Shown here: positions 54,530-64,000 of the stretch, piece after piece
Layout: the number at the start of each line of letters is the position of its first letter
Position numbering within the stretch: position 1 is the stretch's first letter
Program-made: the position numbers and the translations under genes
Notes under the pieces: model-generated
The model's input: only the letters and a program-made list of their open reading frames with translations
Told to the model about the DNA's origin: nothing
The model's database searches: none
Source of the DNA: Heliocidaris erythrogramma
Taxonomy: Eukaryota; Echinodermata; Echinoidea; Camarodonta; Echinometridae
NCBI GenBank assembly: GCA_025617745.1
Contig: CM046857.1
Coordinates: 22,659,081 to 22,723,080 of the forward strand
Length of the DNA: 64,000 nucleotides
Direction of reading: 5' to 3'

Positions 54530-54542
54530 GGGGGGGGGGGGG
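54490..54542 (+). repeat. (GA)n joined to (G)n tract
   Basis: About 14 GA units followed by 24 G. Confidence 0.95.
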
Positions 54543-54547
54543 AGGTG

Positions 54548-54790
54548 ATAGAGAGAGCGAGGTCTAGTGGATACGTCACTGGACTGTGGATCACATGGTT
54601 CGCAGTTCGAATCCTTTCGAGGCACTAATGTCCTTTGCCACTCTCCACCCAGGTGAAGTAAATGGGTACCCGGTAGGAAGAAATTACTCGAATGCCTTAG
54701 CGTCTACATGGCGGGTATATATATGATACTTTGTATTAAGCGCAATAGAGTATATTTGTACATGCAGTAGCTGCACGGAAGAAAATGAAA
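54548..54790 (+). mobile_element. tRNA-derived SINE (+ strand)
   Basis: GGTCTAGTGGATACGTCACT (box-A-like, 54561-54580), a B box AGTTCGAATCC (54604-54614), CACTAATGTCCTTTG, CCACTCTCCACCCAGGTG and AAATGGGTACCCGGTAGGA. It follows the copy at 3941-4228 but lacks the 22 bases between two TTTG words in that copy, an obvious small deletion. An ATT-rich stretch follows at 54795, as at the tail of the other copy. Confidence 0.88.
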
Positions 54791-54794
54791 TATT

Positions 54795-54930
54795 TTATTA
54801 TTATTGTTCTTCTTATTATTTTTTTAAATTATCTTTATCATTATTATTATTATTATTATTATTATCATTATTATTGTTATTATTATTATTTTCATTGTTA
54901 TTATTATTATTATCATTGTTATTATTATAA
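54795..54930 (+). repeat. (ATT)n microsatellite
   Basis: Interrupted ATT/ATC units, especially 54838-54925. Probably grown from the SINE tail. Confidence 0.9.
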
Positions 54931-55438
54931 CAAACGCGAACACACCCACATTTAATTATTTGACAAATTTTGAATGAAAGAAACACCCCTCCATTTGTTT
55001 AAGTATTTTGTTTGGAAACCTTTTTAAAGTAAAAGTCGGCCCTAGTATTTAGTTGATTAGAATAAGCGATTTCGTAATTGGCCCATGAGCAACTTTTGGC
55101 AAATGACCTTTTCCCTTTTTTCATTAGGATAGGCATCTTTTCAAAGAAAGATAATACGTAAGCTTGCTCGACATAGAAACCTACAGAATTCAAACTCTAT
55201 GAAAGAAAGACATCGTAGACCAGGTGACTAGAATAGCACGTCAATGAACACTTGGGAAAGCGCTTTGTTTGCAAGTTGGCTATCATTTGGCAGACTGTCA
55301 AATACCAACCATCTATGAACACTTTGTTGCTTCTTAGTGGATTTAATGAAAAGTATAATTAAATGAATATATGAATAATCATTACATCACAGTCGATGCT
55401 TATCTCAGTGAATTTTAAACGAACATGTCAGTTTATGT

Positions 55439-55488
55439 CAAATGACCTTTATCTGCTCATGCGCAAATGACCTTTATCTGCTCAAATC
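55439..55488 (+). repeat. Tandem pair of 24-26 bp repeats
   Basis: CAAATGACCTTTATCTGCTC occurs at 55439 and again at 55465, separated by ATGCG. Confidence 0.9.
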
Positions 55489-55517
55489 AAATCAAATTGT
55501 AATTACGAAATCGCTTA

Positions 55518-55992
55518 TAAAAGCAGAAAAATAGAGAAACAGATTAGTGCAACTTTGAGTTAAAAACCGATAAGAAATAAGAAAGTTATGATTTTTGGAA
55601 ATTGTAATCAAACACAAATAGGCAATTTTGTGACGTACATGTATATTGCGAGCTACTCTCCCATTTGTTATTTACAGAAAATTTTATAAATTTTCATATT
55701 TAATTAGTATTTGTTTAAAGTAATACATTTGTTTCTCACAGGCTTTGCGTACAACCACATGTGCAATGGTTTTATCTATAGGGTGCATGTACAATTCGAT
55801 AGTTTCTTTAGAAAAAAAAATGGAAATATGTGATTGTTTAAGTTCAGGGTTACGGGATAGGACCTCGTAAAATACGTCATAGAGATGATAATTTGCGTTT
55901 GATTAATAAATAATTCATAACTCTCTTATTTCTTATCGAATTTTGCTCAAACTTTCATTAATCTGTTTATTTGAATTTTCTGCTACTTTTTG
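55518..55992. mobile_element. Inverted-repeat element with about 80 bp arms
   Basis: The left arm has AAAAGCAGAAAAATAGAGAA, ACAGATTAGTGCAACTTTGAG, CGATAAGAAATAAGAAAGTT. The right arm has the inverses AACTCTCTTATTTCTTATCG, CTCAAACTTTCATTAATCTG and TTTTCTGCTACTTTT. A further short inverted pair (TAAGCGATTTCGTAATT at 55063 and its inverse at 55500) suggests an older outer element. Confidence 0.7.
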
Positions 55993-56289
55993 AAACCAAC
56001 TTGATATAAAGATAGACCTTCTATAGCGACGCCCATATCTGTATATGGAAAGGTGCAGGTAAGGACGCTGCGGAAACAGTTCGAATTGGGGATGGTGGAG
56101 TGATGCTTCCATGAAGGACACGTCAACACACGACGCATAATTCAGTCATCCGCCATCAGTGGATTCGAATCCATGATTTTCGGTTCGAAAAGCAGATTCT
56201 CTATGTTAAAGAAAAGAAAAAGCAAAAAAAGGAGGGGTCCTCAAACGAATGATAGGTCTGGGGACATCGATAAAAAAAAAAAAAAAAAA

Positions 56290-57612
56290 AAAAAACACTT
56301 TGAAATCATAATTTCACAATATCAATATGGTTTTTGCTTGTACGATTATGGGTGAGGATCTGTTCCATCGGATGGCACTATGAGTATTGACAATATTTTA
56401 CGCCTGAGTGAGTACTGGCTGCTTTAGTAAAACTTGCAAAAATTTGTTTGCGCAAAAATGCCTCAAAAGTGAGTATCAAGCAGTAACTGCATGTTCTCGC
56501 TTAACATGCTTAAGTATCAATAATTGAATTGAACAATCATTTAATCCTTATCATATACCTATCCGCACACCCCCCCCCCCCACACACACACATACGCCAT
56601 GTCCAAAACATCGCAGATTATGTCTTTCTGCACACAATTCCACTTTTGACTGGAGTATGTCAAAAGGATGCAAATTGCATTGCATTACAGTAAGATGGAC
56701 CAAAAAATGTTCCAGTTTCAAGAAGGGAGGCAGAAACAAATATGATTTTGAACAGTTTATTTGGTTCCTTTCTTTACCCTATCTCTTCCAACCAGTTGAA
56801 GATACGTCACTGTCTGGAGGATGCACTGTACTGTATGATAATATCGTTTACATGTGCATGTTTAATTGATTAAATGTTAAAACATTATTTTAATCAATAA
56901 ATTTGCTTCTCTTTTAATTTTGTATAAGTCATACAAGACGTTGTTTAGGGGGCCTTGTAACTTTTAACTGTTTAAGAGGAATAAGAAATTTGCATAAGAA
57001 AATATGTAAATATTAAGGTTCGCCTTCAGTTATTGCATTGAATCTTTCCAACATTCTTCAGGCAAAAATGGGTATTGATGCAGATGATTTATGCTGAAAA
57101 TGTACCGCCTGCAATGGTGATGGTAGTTGGGGGGGGGGGGGGGGGGGGGCTAAGGGCTGAAGGCCCTGGAAAAGAAATCAGTTCAACTTGTTATGCTCTG
57201 ATGCTTGTACAAGAACGGAGCTGTCTAGATAGGCCGACATTTAACTCCTGTCTTGGGAGCCACCCGCCCCGCCCCTTTGTCAATTTCTGGATACGCCACT
57301 GTGGATATGCACTGCTAGGCATAGGGTTATAGGATTGAATGACTGTTCAAATCAATTATTGATACTTAAGCGAGAACATGCAGTTACTGCTTGATATTCA
57401 CTCTGATCAAGATTCAAGACCAAGGCATTTTCGCGCAAACCAATTTTTGGAGTTTTCACAAAAGTAGCCAGTACTCACTCAATAGTACACTATTGTCAGT
57501 ATTAATAGTGTCATTCGATGAAACACTCACTCATATTTGTAGAAGACCAAAAACATATCTCTAATGTGAAATTATGATTTTGGAGGATATTTTCAAAGTG
57601 TGTACTTTTTTG
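56290..57612. mobile_element. Large foldback element with about 260-280 bp arms
   Basis: The left arm (56290-56547) contains AAATCATAATTTCAC, GAGTGAGTACTGGCT, GTTTGCGCAAAAATGCCT, TATCAAGCAGTAACTGCATG and ends TCATTTAATCC. The right arm (57334-57612) is the inverse: GGATTGAATGACTGTTCAAA, CATGCAGTTACTGCTTGATA, AGCCAGTACTCACTC, GTGAAATTATGATTT. The left arm has a nine-base tandem slip (ACATGCTTA). The 786-base middle holds a poly-G MITE (about 57120-57300) and no recognisable gene. Confidence 0.88.
57110..57302 (+). mobile_element. Poly-G MITE family member inside the foldback element
   Basis: A 21-base G run (57129-57149) and the end ATTTCTGGATACGCCACTGT (to 57302) match the family end style. 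The left end is unclear. Confidence 0.55.
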
Positions 57613-57619
57613 TTAAGCA

Positions 57620-57960
57620 CTATAGTGACACTCCAAGCTGTTGATGGTAGAATGTTTTTCTTTCTTAATTTTTATACAAACAAAAATCACGAAAGGAATC
57701 CAAAGGCTTAACGTAATATGCTAAGTTTTCCACCTTTTGGTTGTTTCAGGTTTATTGTAATGGATCTTCCACAGACTTAGAAGAGGGTATTAAAGATAAA
57801 CTTCAAAAGGCAAATGATGGAAATTAACCTAGCAAAAAGGGTGCATCTACTCCCATTTAACTCAACCCAAAACGACGCATTGAAACGAAAACTTGAATGC
57901 AACACTAAAACGTGCAATTAATGAATTTCGAACAACATTCCTAGAAGAGAAAGAAGTAAA
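57620..57960. other. Intergenic DNA without supported features
   Basis: AT-rich; nothing recognised. Confidence 0.5.
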
Positions 57961-57962
57961 AG

Positions 57963-58018
57963 GAGTAGTAGAAGAAGAAGAAGAAGAAGAAGAAGAAGAA
58001 GAAGAAGAAGAAGAAGAA
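57963..58018 (+). repeat. (GAA)n microsatellite
   Basis: About 16 GAA units. The poly-Phe/poly-Ser frames on the - strand are artefacts. Confidence 0.98.
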
Positions 58019-58176
58019 AATGAGGACGAGGAAGAAATAGACGGCGACGAAGAAGAAGAATGAAGAGAAATGAATGTAAGGAAACAAATCGAAAAAAAAA
58101 ATATTATAATGAAACCAAATGATCGAGTGACAAGTAAATAACATAAAGGGAAAGTCACACTTCCCTGGCTAGAACC

Positions 58177-58177
<1 letters not shown>

Positions 58178-58201
<24 letters not shown>
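58178..58201 (+). repeat. (GA)n microsatellite
   Basis: About 12 GA units, without a following G run. Confidence 0.95.
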
Positions 58202-58207
<6 letters not shown>

Positions 58208-58314
58208 AACCCCATACTTATGATTACGAGACATTATACGTCGTATTATCGAGTACATGGTGATTGACATGACTAATGATATACATTAACTTGTTTACGA
58301 GCAGACACACAAGA

Positions 58315-58438
58315 AGTAGTAGAAGAAGAAGAAGAAGAAGCAGAAGAAGAAGAAGAAGAAGAAGAAGAAGAAGAAGAAGAAGAAGAAGAAGAAGAAGAAG
58401 AAGAAGAAGAAGAAGAAGAAGAAGAATGAAGAAGAAGA
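58315..58438 (+). repeat. Long (GAA)n microsatellite
   Basis: About 38 GAA units with one CAG interruption (58340-58342). On the same purine strand, as in the tract at 57963. Poly-Arg, poly-Leu and poly-Ser frames over it are not genes. Confidence 0.98.
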
Positions 58439-58555
58439 AAAAAGAACCAACACGATTTCGCAAACTTTTCCGATACACCATCCCTTTGCTCCACACCGAT
58501 ATGAGATATTTTTTTATAATTCTTTCATGGGCTCCAAGAGGGCGGGCCGGTGGGC

Positions 58556-58573
58556 GGGGGGGGGGGGGGGGGG
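58556..58573 (+). repeat. G homopolymer
   Basis: About 18 G; another of about 16 G is at 58845-58860 after a GAGG-rich stretch. Confidence 0.95.
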
Positions 58574-59429
58574 TATTTTCTTCATTCGCTTCCTTTGAAG
58601 ATTGATCAGTGGAGTTTAATGGATTTCAAAGATGACGTAGAGCTTGCTAAATTTGACACAAATTGCCTTCCTTCGGGCCAAGCACCTGCCGTGTCTGGTG
58701 GGCCGCAAACCCGTGAAGTAAACAGGAAACGAAACCCGTTACACACGCTCACCACCACGGGCTACATGAAACATATTTCATTTGCAAATATTACTCGAGA
58801 GAAGGAGGGGCGAGGTGGAGAAGAGGAGGAGAGAAAGGAGGGAGTGGGGGGGGGGGGGGGTAGTGGGAAGACGACATATCTTGGAGCTGTTAGATTTAAC
58901 AAAAATGTACAGAGACGAAAAGTGAATAACCACCATGATGTGCATAAAATACGTATTTTTCTCCGTTATGACAGTGATAAATTGCATGCATGAATGCTTC
59001 CAGGATATCATGAATAGCGAGCGCCCCCTATCAGGCCCGTGTATTGTAAAAATGTCTCATGTTAAGATTAATATTTCCTTGGACCCCCTAAAGCCTGCGG
59101 CGATGTGGAAGTATATAGCTATAACCATTCAAGCACAAATAACGGGCTATGCTACTTTTCATCATTTCTTTTTATACCACTTTATCCTTTAACCGCCATG
59201 ATCGATCGTCAGGTTTACCAAGATGAATAATTTAACCATTTCCTCTGAATCCGGCACAGCCTACGCTGCACCAACCACAAAAAAATGTTCCTGGGGGATA
59301 CATTGATGATAAACCATGCAGGAAACTCATTCTTTATCGGAGAATTATGATTTATCATTTCTATGGTGTCACTGAGTTGGCCCAAGTAACCTTCTTGTAT
59401 ACCCATAACTGAGTTATTCGACATGTTCA

Positions 59430-59627
59430 ATATCACTGGCGGATTTAGGGACGGGGGGGGGGGGGGGGGCACAACCAGCCAGTTCCCCCTTTTGGACACC
59501 CAAATCTCCCATGCACTGTGTCAAATGTCTAACTTAAAATGTTTAAATTTTTGGCTTGTGTGATATCTATCAGAATTGTGTCCCCCTTTTTTAATACAAT
59601 ATCCTAGATCCACCCCTGTTATGTAAA
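59430..59627. mobile_element. MITE with CACTGGCGGATTTAGG ends and a G run
   Basis: CACTGGCGGATTTAGGGACG at the left is followed by a 16-base G run (59454-59469). The right end CCTAGATCCACCCCTG is its imperfect inverse. CAGGGGCGGATCTAGG-type ends with an internal G run are found in many animal MITEs. Confidence 0.75.
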
Positions 59628-59629
59628 GA

Positions 59630-60210
59630 ACATTCGCGTTAACATCCTTGCAACCATGAAAGCATTATCCAATGGGTCGGAATAAGTGCAATACAGGACA
59701 CTGCATTTTGAATTATGCCAATATTGCAATGGCGTATACTATATCAAATCAAAAATATTTTCTTGCATCGTTTGACCCCCACATGGTTACTCATTGCCAA
59801 ATAAATCTTCGACATTGTGTCATTGATAGGGATGAATTGTTATATGGGTCCATACGTAACATACCTGTATTTAAAAAAAAATGAAAACAACTCGTTTATT
59901 CTATTCGTTTTCTTCAAAGAAAGGAAATAAAAAGATCTTATCAGAAAAAATATTAATCAATCTCTCTTTTCATCATGTTATATACAGTAATCACGTGCTG
60001 GTTTTTAAATGTTCATATTTATAGTATATATGCAATTATAGTGACCAAATAATTACCCCTCCCCCTATTTTTCTAGATACGGAAAAAGACAATACGTGGG
60101 GTCGGTTTGCCAAAAAGATTGGCCACTAATCGTCCCACAAGCAAATGAAAAACAAAAGTAAAAACAGGTTTTTCCAATTTTTAACTTTACTAACAGGAAT
60201 TAAGTTTTGT
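59630..60210. other. Intergenic DNA without supported features
   Basis: AT-rich; nothing recognised. Confidence 0.5.
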
Positions 60211-60215
60211 TCCTT

Positions 60216-60915
60216 AAGGCCCGGTCACACCACCAGAACTTTGTTGGAGCGTTCCTTGAACGGTAGGGAGAGGGGGCCGAATTTCGACAACGCTCGTCAC
60301 CGCGCACAAAAAGGGGAAAAAATCGAAAACACGGGCGTTGCCTTAGCGGTGCACCGCTGAAGCCGGCGTTGCTTTAGCGTTGGTTTAACGGTAGCGAGCG
60401 GTAGCGAGCGTTGGTCCCGCTTCGACACCTCCATACCAACGCCAAACCAAAGTGCATCACCGCAATGGATCGCTGCTTCAACGCCCGACACCGTTCCAGC
60501 AATCCCGTGTCCGCTCGTAAAACGCTTACAACCGCTCCACCAAAGTTTGTGCAACGTTTAATCACCGCCCGGGCAAAGCTGGCGAAGCAGCGGTGGTCCA
60601 GCGTTCAAGGTTTCTGCGTTGGCCTAGCGGACCCAAGCGTCCACGAACTTGCGTCTAGCGGTGCCAAACTTTGACTGGGCGTTGTTGGAGCGGTGGTGAA
60701 CTTTGCCGGAGCGGAAAATTTCCCGCTCCTCACCGCTCGCAATATTTTGTGGAGCTCAAAACTTTCGGAGCGGTAGGAGGGACCAGCGTATACGACGTTG
60801 CCTTAACCGGGGCCAACTTCTGTTAAACGGTGGTGAACGGTTACGAGCGGTGATGAATTTTTTTCACCGCTCCAAGAACGCTCCAGCAAAGTTCTGGCGG
60901 TGTGACCGGGCCTTT
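60216..60915. mobile_element. GC-rich foldback element (AAGGCCCGGTCACACC ends)
   Basis: AAGGCCCGGTCACACCACCA and the inverse GGCGGTGTGACCGGGCCTT close a 700-base element. GCGTTGGTTTAACGGTAGCG, GCGAGCGGTAGCGAGCGTTG and inverse ACCGCTCC words are repeated throughout, so the interior is a mosaic of short GC-rich subrepeats in both directions. The open frames inside (60297-60674, 60703-61035) have no domain. Confidence 0.9.
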
Positions 60916-60919
60916 AAAT

Positions 60920-61355
60920 CCATAAACCACCCTCCAATGTTTGAATTATCCAACAAGGCTTACAAAAAGTCAATAATATGCCGAAAGAAACTTCAAATTG
61001 GGGCGCCAAACAAGTATATATGCTTAAAATATTGAGTCTGAGAACGACGAAATAAGTTTGAAAACAAATACATCAATATCTACCCCTTTGACAAGACAAC
61101 ATTAAACCAATTGAAATGAATTCATCGTACTAGGACGGTAAACAAACTAGCTAAACGTGAACTAATATTCCTAATCAGTCATATCGTTCAATCAATCAAG
61201 TAATATTTCAATTTAGTCTTTTGTTTGTTTGTTTGTTAAAGAGTTCGAAAGGTAAACAGAGAAATCTATATTCCGCTGTCGTGAAATGTGAAGGACGATA
61301 CGCAGTCGATCAGTAAAACGAGGCCGGTGTATATTGAACTAGTAGAGAGAAAGGA
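60920..61355. other. Intergenic DNA without supported features
   Basis: AT-rich; nothing recognised. Confidence 0.5.
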
Positions 61356-61393
61356 ATGGGGGGGGGGGGGGGGGGGTCGACGGTCCCCACATA

Positions 61394-61424
61394 CAGCCCT
61401 GGAAAAAAAATTCTTAGACCAGCT
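61394..61424 (+). mobile_element. Single end of the CAGCCCTGGAAAAA MITE family
   Basis: TA then CAGCCCTGGAAAAAAAATTC TTAGACCAG matches both ends of the 29264-29389 element. No partner end was found in the following kilobase, so this is a fragment or the end of a larger element. An 18-base G run (61359-61376) lies just left. Confidence 0.65.
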
Positions 61425-61442
61425 CCATTTTGGGGTATATGA

Positions 61443-61446
<4 letters not shown>

Positions 61447-61480
<34 letters not shown>

Positions 61481-61481
61481 T
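61447..61481 (+). repeat. (TAA)n microsatellite
   Basis: About 11 TAA units. Confidence 0.95.
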
Positions 61482-61674
61482 AGATTTTAATTCGTCATGG
61501 CGACGAATTAGGTGGTCTGTCTTTCAATTTGTATGATCATGATCGTAATCAGGATGATCATAATAATAAGGAAATACTAAACAGAAGATAGGAAGTCAAG
61601 AATGCCATGAATGGAGATGCTTCTTGACGACAGGAATGTAGAAAAATGTGTGAAACGGTCATTGTAAAATGATT

Positions 61675-62231
61675 ATGGTGATGATGATAATGGTGATGAT
61701 AAAGATGATATAATGATGATGGTTATAATGAGTACGATGATAACTATAATGGTGATGGTGATGATATAATAATAATAGCGATGATGATCATGACAGTGAT
61801 GATAATAATGATGATGATGATGATGTAATGATGATTATGATGGTGATGATAATCATGATAATGAAGGGGATAATGATGAAGATTGATGATGTGATAATGA
61901 TGATGATAATGGTGATGGTGATTATGAAGATGATTGATGATATAATGATGATGATGGTGATAATGATGGGGATAATGGTGATGACCATGACTGCAATGAC
62001 AGTGACCTTAACCATGCCAAATATGAAAGAGAAATCACATTTCGTTATGAAGATACGACCATAAGTTGATTTGTACAAAATGGCGCCTAGATGACGTCAC
62101 GATAACCTGATGACCTTGACAAATATGTGGGAACTTGACCTTCTTAGGACCGATGACTGACGAAAATTTGAAGATAATTGAGTAAGCCAATTTTGAGAAA
62201 TTGTGATATCAATAGGACTAATGATATTGCA
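61675..62231 (+). repeat. GAT-rich tandem duplication, unit 1
   Basis: A (GAT)n-like tract (61675-61980) and a unique part (ACTGCAATGACAGTGACCTT, CAAAATGGCGCCTAGATGAC, GATATTGCAG) repeat at 62232-62759 with an offset of 526 bases. Confidence 0.92.
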
Positions 62232-62759
62232 GGATGATGATAATGGTGATAATGATAAAGATGATATAATGATGATGGTGATGATATAATAATAATAGCG
62301 ATGATGATCATGACAGTGATGATAATAATGATGATGATGATGTAATGATGATTATGATGGTGATGATAATCATGATAATGAAGGGGATAATGATGAAGAT
62401 TAATGATGTGATAATGATGATGATTATGGTGATGGTGATTATGAAGATGATTGATGATATAATGATGATGATGGTGATAATGATGATAATGATGGGGATA
62501 ATGGTGATGACCATGACTGCACTGACAGTGACCTTAACCATGCCAAATATGAAAGAGAAATCACATTTCGTTATGAAGATACGACTATAAGTTGATTTGT
62601 ACAAAATGGCGCCTAGATGACGTCATGATAACCTGATGACCCTGAAAAAGATGTGGAAACTTGACCTTATTAGGACCGATGACTGACGAAAATTTGAAGA
62701 TAATTGAGTAGGCCAATTTTGAGAAGTTGTGATATTAAATAGGACTAATGATATTGCAG
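62232..62759 (+). repeat. GAT-rich tandem duplication, unit 2
   Basis: Second copy, with only a few substitutions in the unique part and a shorter GAT tract. The paired poly-Met/Ile frames (61828-62064 and 62345-62590) arise from the GAT tracts and share an ending because of the duplication. Confidence 0.92.
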
Positions 62760-62879
62760 CATAGCTTTAATACACTTCAGGGAATCAGATTTTCCATAGG
62801 GTTATACATAAACTACTGCACACTACTTTCCAATAGACATAACACGCAAAATAAGGCAGTATATTACTTGGTTTGTGAT

Positions 62880-63480
62880 TGCTTATGTTATAATAGTCGA
62901 ACAAGATGGTAAAATGAAAGGCAAAAAGAAGCAAATCGAACCTGGGTCACCGGAGTGAGAGGCAAGTGCTTTGACCAATATACCAAAATGTTTTCCATAG
63001 AGATAACACGTAAACGACAAACGAGATTCTCAAATCCCTTTTTGTAGTGAAAAATTGAGCATGATCCCGACATCTGATCAAAAATTGGAGACCACATCCA
63101 TAAAAGCTTATAGTCTCAGCTATAACATACTAAAATCTGGAAGAAAAAAGACCAAAAACAACTGAGATACAGCTCAGAGAACAATGTCATGTAGATTCAT
63201 GATTCGAAAAATAGACATAGACATAACACGCAAATAGGGAAAATTCTGACATGGCATCTTTAATTGAAATTTTCACTGTGATGACGTCATCAAAATGAAA
63301 AATGGTGGGAACTGATTTTGTAGGAAATTGCCTCAGCTACCACATATTAAAATCTCGGCAAAAAACGACCAATAATTACGAATCTAAAGCCAAATTTGCA
63401 TAAATGTGATGACGTCAAAACATGAAAAATGGAAATTTTGACTTCTGGCGCCATTTTGATGACGTCATAATGTTTATAAG
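62880..63480 (+). repeat. Repeat region with TGACGTCA octamers
   Basis: AAATGGAAATTT-type words, GGCGCCATTTTGATGACGTC, GATGACGTCATCAAAATG and AACACGCAAAT/AACACGTAAAC words recur. It looks like a diverged repeat with duplicated sub-blocks, related to the unique part of the units at 61675-62759, which also carries GGCGCC and TGACGTCA. Confidence 0.5.
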
Positions 63481-63523
63481 GGTCAAATGATACATGAAAT
63501 GCCATCTATGATTTATACCCTAC

Positions 63524-63700
63524 CTGGGGGGTGTTTCATAAAGCTGTTCGTAGAGTTACGAATGACTTTACGAACGACTGGAACATGTTCTTGGGTGCTA
63601 TATACTAATCAAAATCTCAATCATTTAGCACAAGAACAGATCACCAGTCGTGCGTAAAGTTGTGCGTAACTTACGAACAGCTTTATGAAACACCCCCCTG
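63524..63700. mobile_element. Palindromic MITE with GGGGGTGTTTCATAAAGCTG ends
   Basis: CCTGGGGGGTGTTTCATAAA, GCTGTTCGTAGAGTTACG at the left; GTTACGAACAGCTTTATGAA, CACCCCCCTG at the right. The loop holds ATACTAATCAAAATCTCAA. From memory, this end sequence is widespread in sea urchin DNA. Confidence 0.92.
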
Positions 63701-64000
63701 ATGATGACAAAAAAAAAATTTGGGGTCAACGGACTATCTAACGAGCTACAGTGAATTTTGCATAGGCATGTTTTTGCCCTTATATGGCCTACAGTGAGGG
63801 ATCGCGCCCGCGCGTGCTGCAAACTTTGACGGACGATAATTTTCTTATTAATGGTCGCAGAAAGATAAAAAAAAGGTATCAAATTGCTCAGAATTTTATG
63901 TTCTATGAGAGTACACAAGAAAAAACGGCGAGATTAGGTTCCGTCATGGTGGAATACCGGAAAACGCGCCCGCACCCGTGTGCGCGCGCAAATTTTTGAA

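Noticed and set aside
57862-58605. Poly-Ser, poly-Leu, poly-Phe and poly-Arg frames
   Set aside because: They are translations of (GAA)n microsatellites.
60703-61035. 110-codon frame
   Set aside because: It lies mostly inside the GC-rich foldback element, with no domain.
61788-62604. Paired Ile/Met-rich frames resembling a membrane protein family
   Set aside because: They arise from a duplicated (GAT)n tract.

Overview
This window is eukaryotic genomic DNA from an animal. It has one recognisable host gene, spliced with GT-AG introns, in a background of short dispersed repeats, palindromic miniature transposons, microsatellites and very long G homopolymers. The host gene encodes 7-dehydrocholesterol reductase. 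The tRNA-derived SINE type, the many palindromic MITEs, the (GA)n-(G)n tracts and the AT-rich unique DNA fit a marine invertebrate deuterostome. A sea-urchin-like echinoderm is my best guess, but no sequence here fixes the species.

Region 1 (1-3.2 kb, + strand) holds the last three coding exons of DHCR7 (7-77, 1849-2103, 2722-3186). They encode about 264 C-terminal residues of a protein usually about 475 residues long; the start of the gene lies to the left of the window. The intron before the second exon carries tandem decayed copies of that exon's own 5' part with its splice acceptor, at a period of about 175 bp.

Region 2 (3.2-39.5 kb) has no convincing protein-coding gene. It holds a tRNA-type SINE, a SINE-like segment that resembles the Alu domain of 7SL RNA, many inverted-repeat elements (several nested, so their insertion order can be read), a 630-bp segmental duplication, a truncated Tc1 copy inserted in a (TA)n tract, and a curious pair of motif clusters at 32.45-32.81 kb. 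One CpG-rich stretch (9.78-10.11 kb) resembles a promoter with an untranslated first exon.

Region 3 (39.5-44.2 kb) is a cluster of mobile elements. It contains a nearly intact 1.7-kb Tc1-type transposon whose DD34E transposase is broken by one extra C, a palindromic MITE, a GC-rich foldback element, and the 3' end of a non-LTR retrotransposon on the - strand.

Region 4 (44.2-64 kb) is again repeats: dispersed MITEs, (GAA)n and (GAT)n microsatellites, a second tRNA-type SINE, two large foldback elements (56.3-57.6 and 60.2-60.9 kb), a tandem 526-bp duplication built on GAT-rich DNA, and a stretch with repeated TGACGTCA octamers. The elements do not form a pathway with each other. The only functional system visible is the sterol reductase gene. 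The Tc1 transposase, if it were intact elsewhere in the genome, could in principle act on the related ends seen here. All coordinates and repeat matches were read by eye without alignment software, so repeat edges are usually good to within 5-20 bases.
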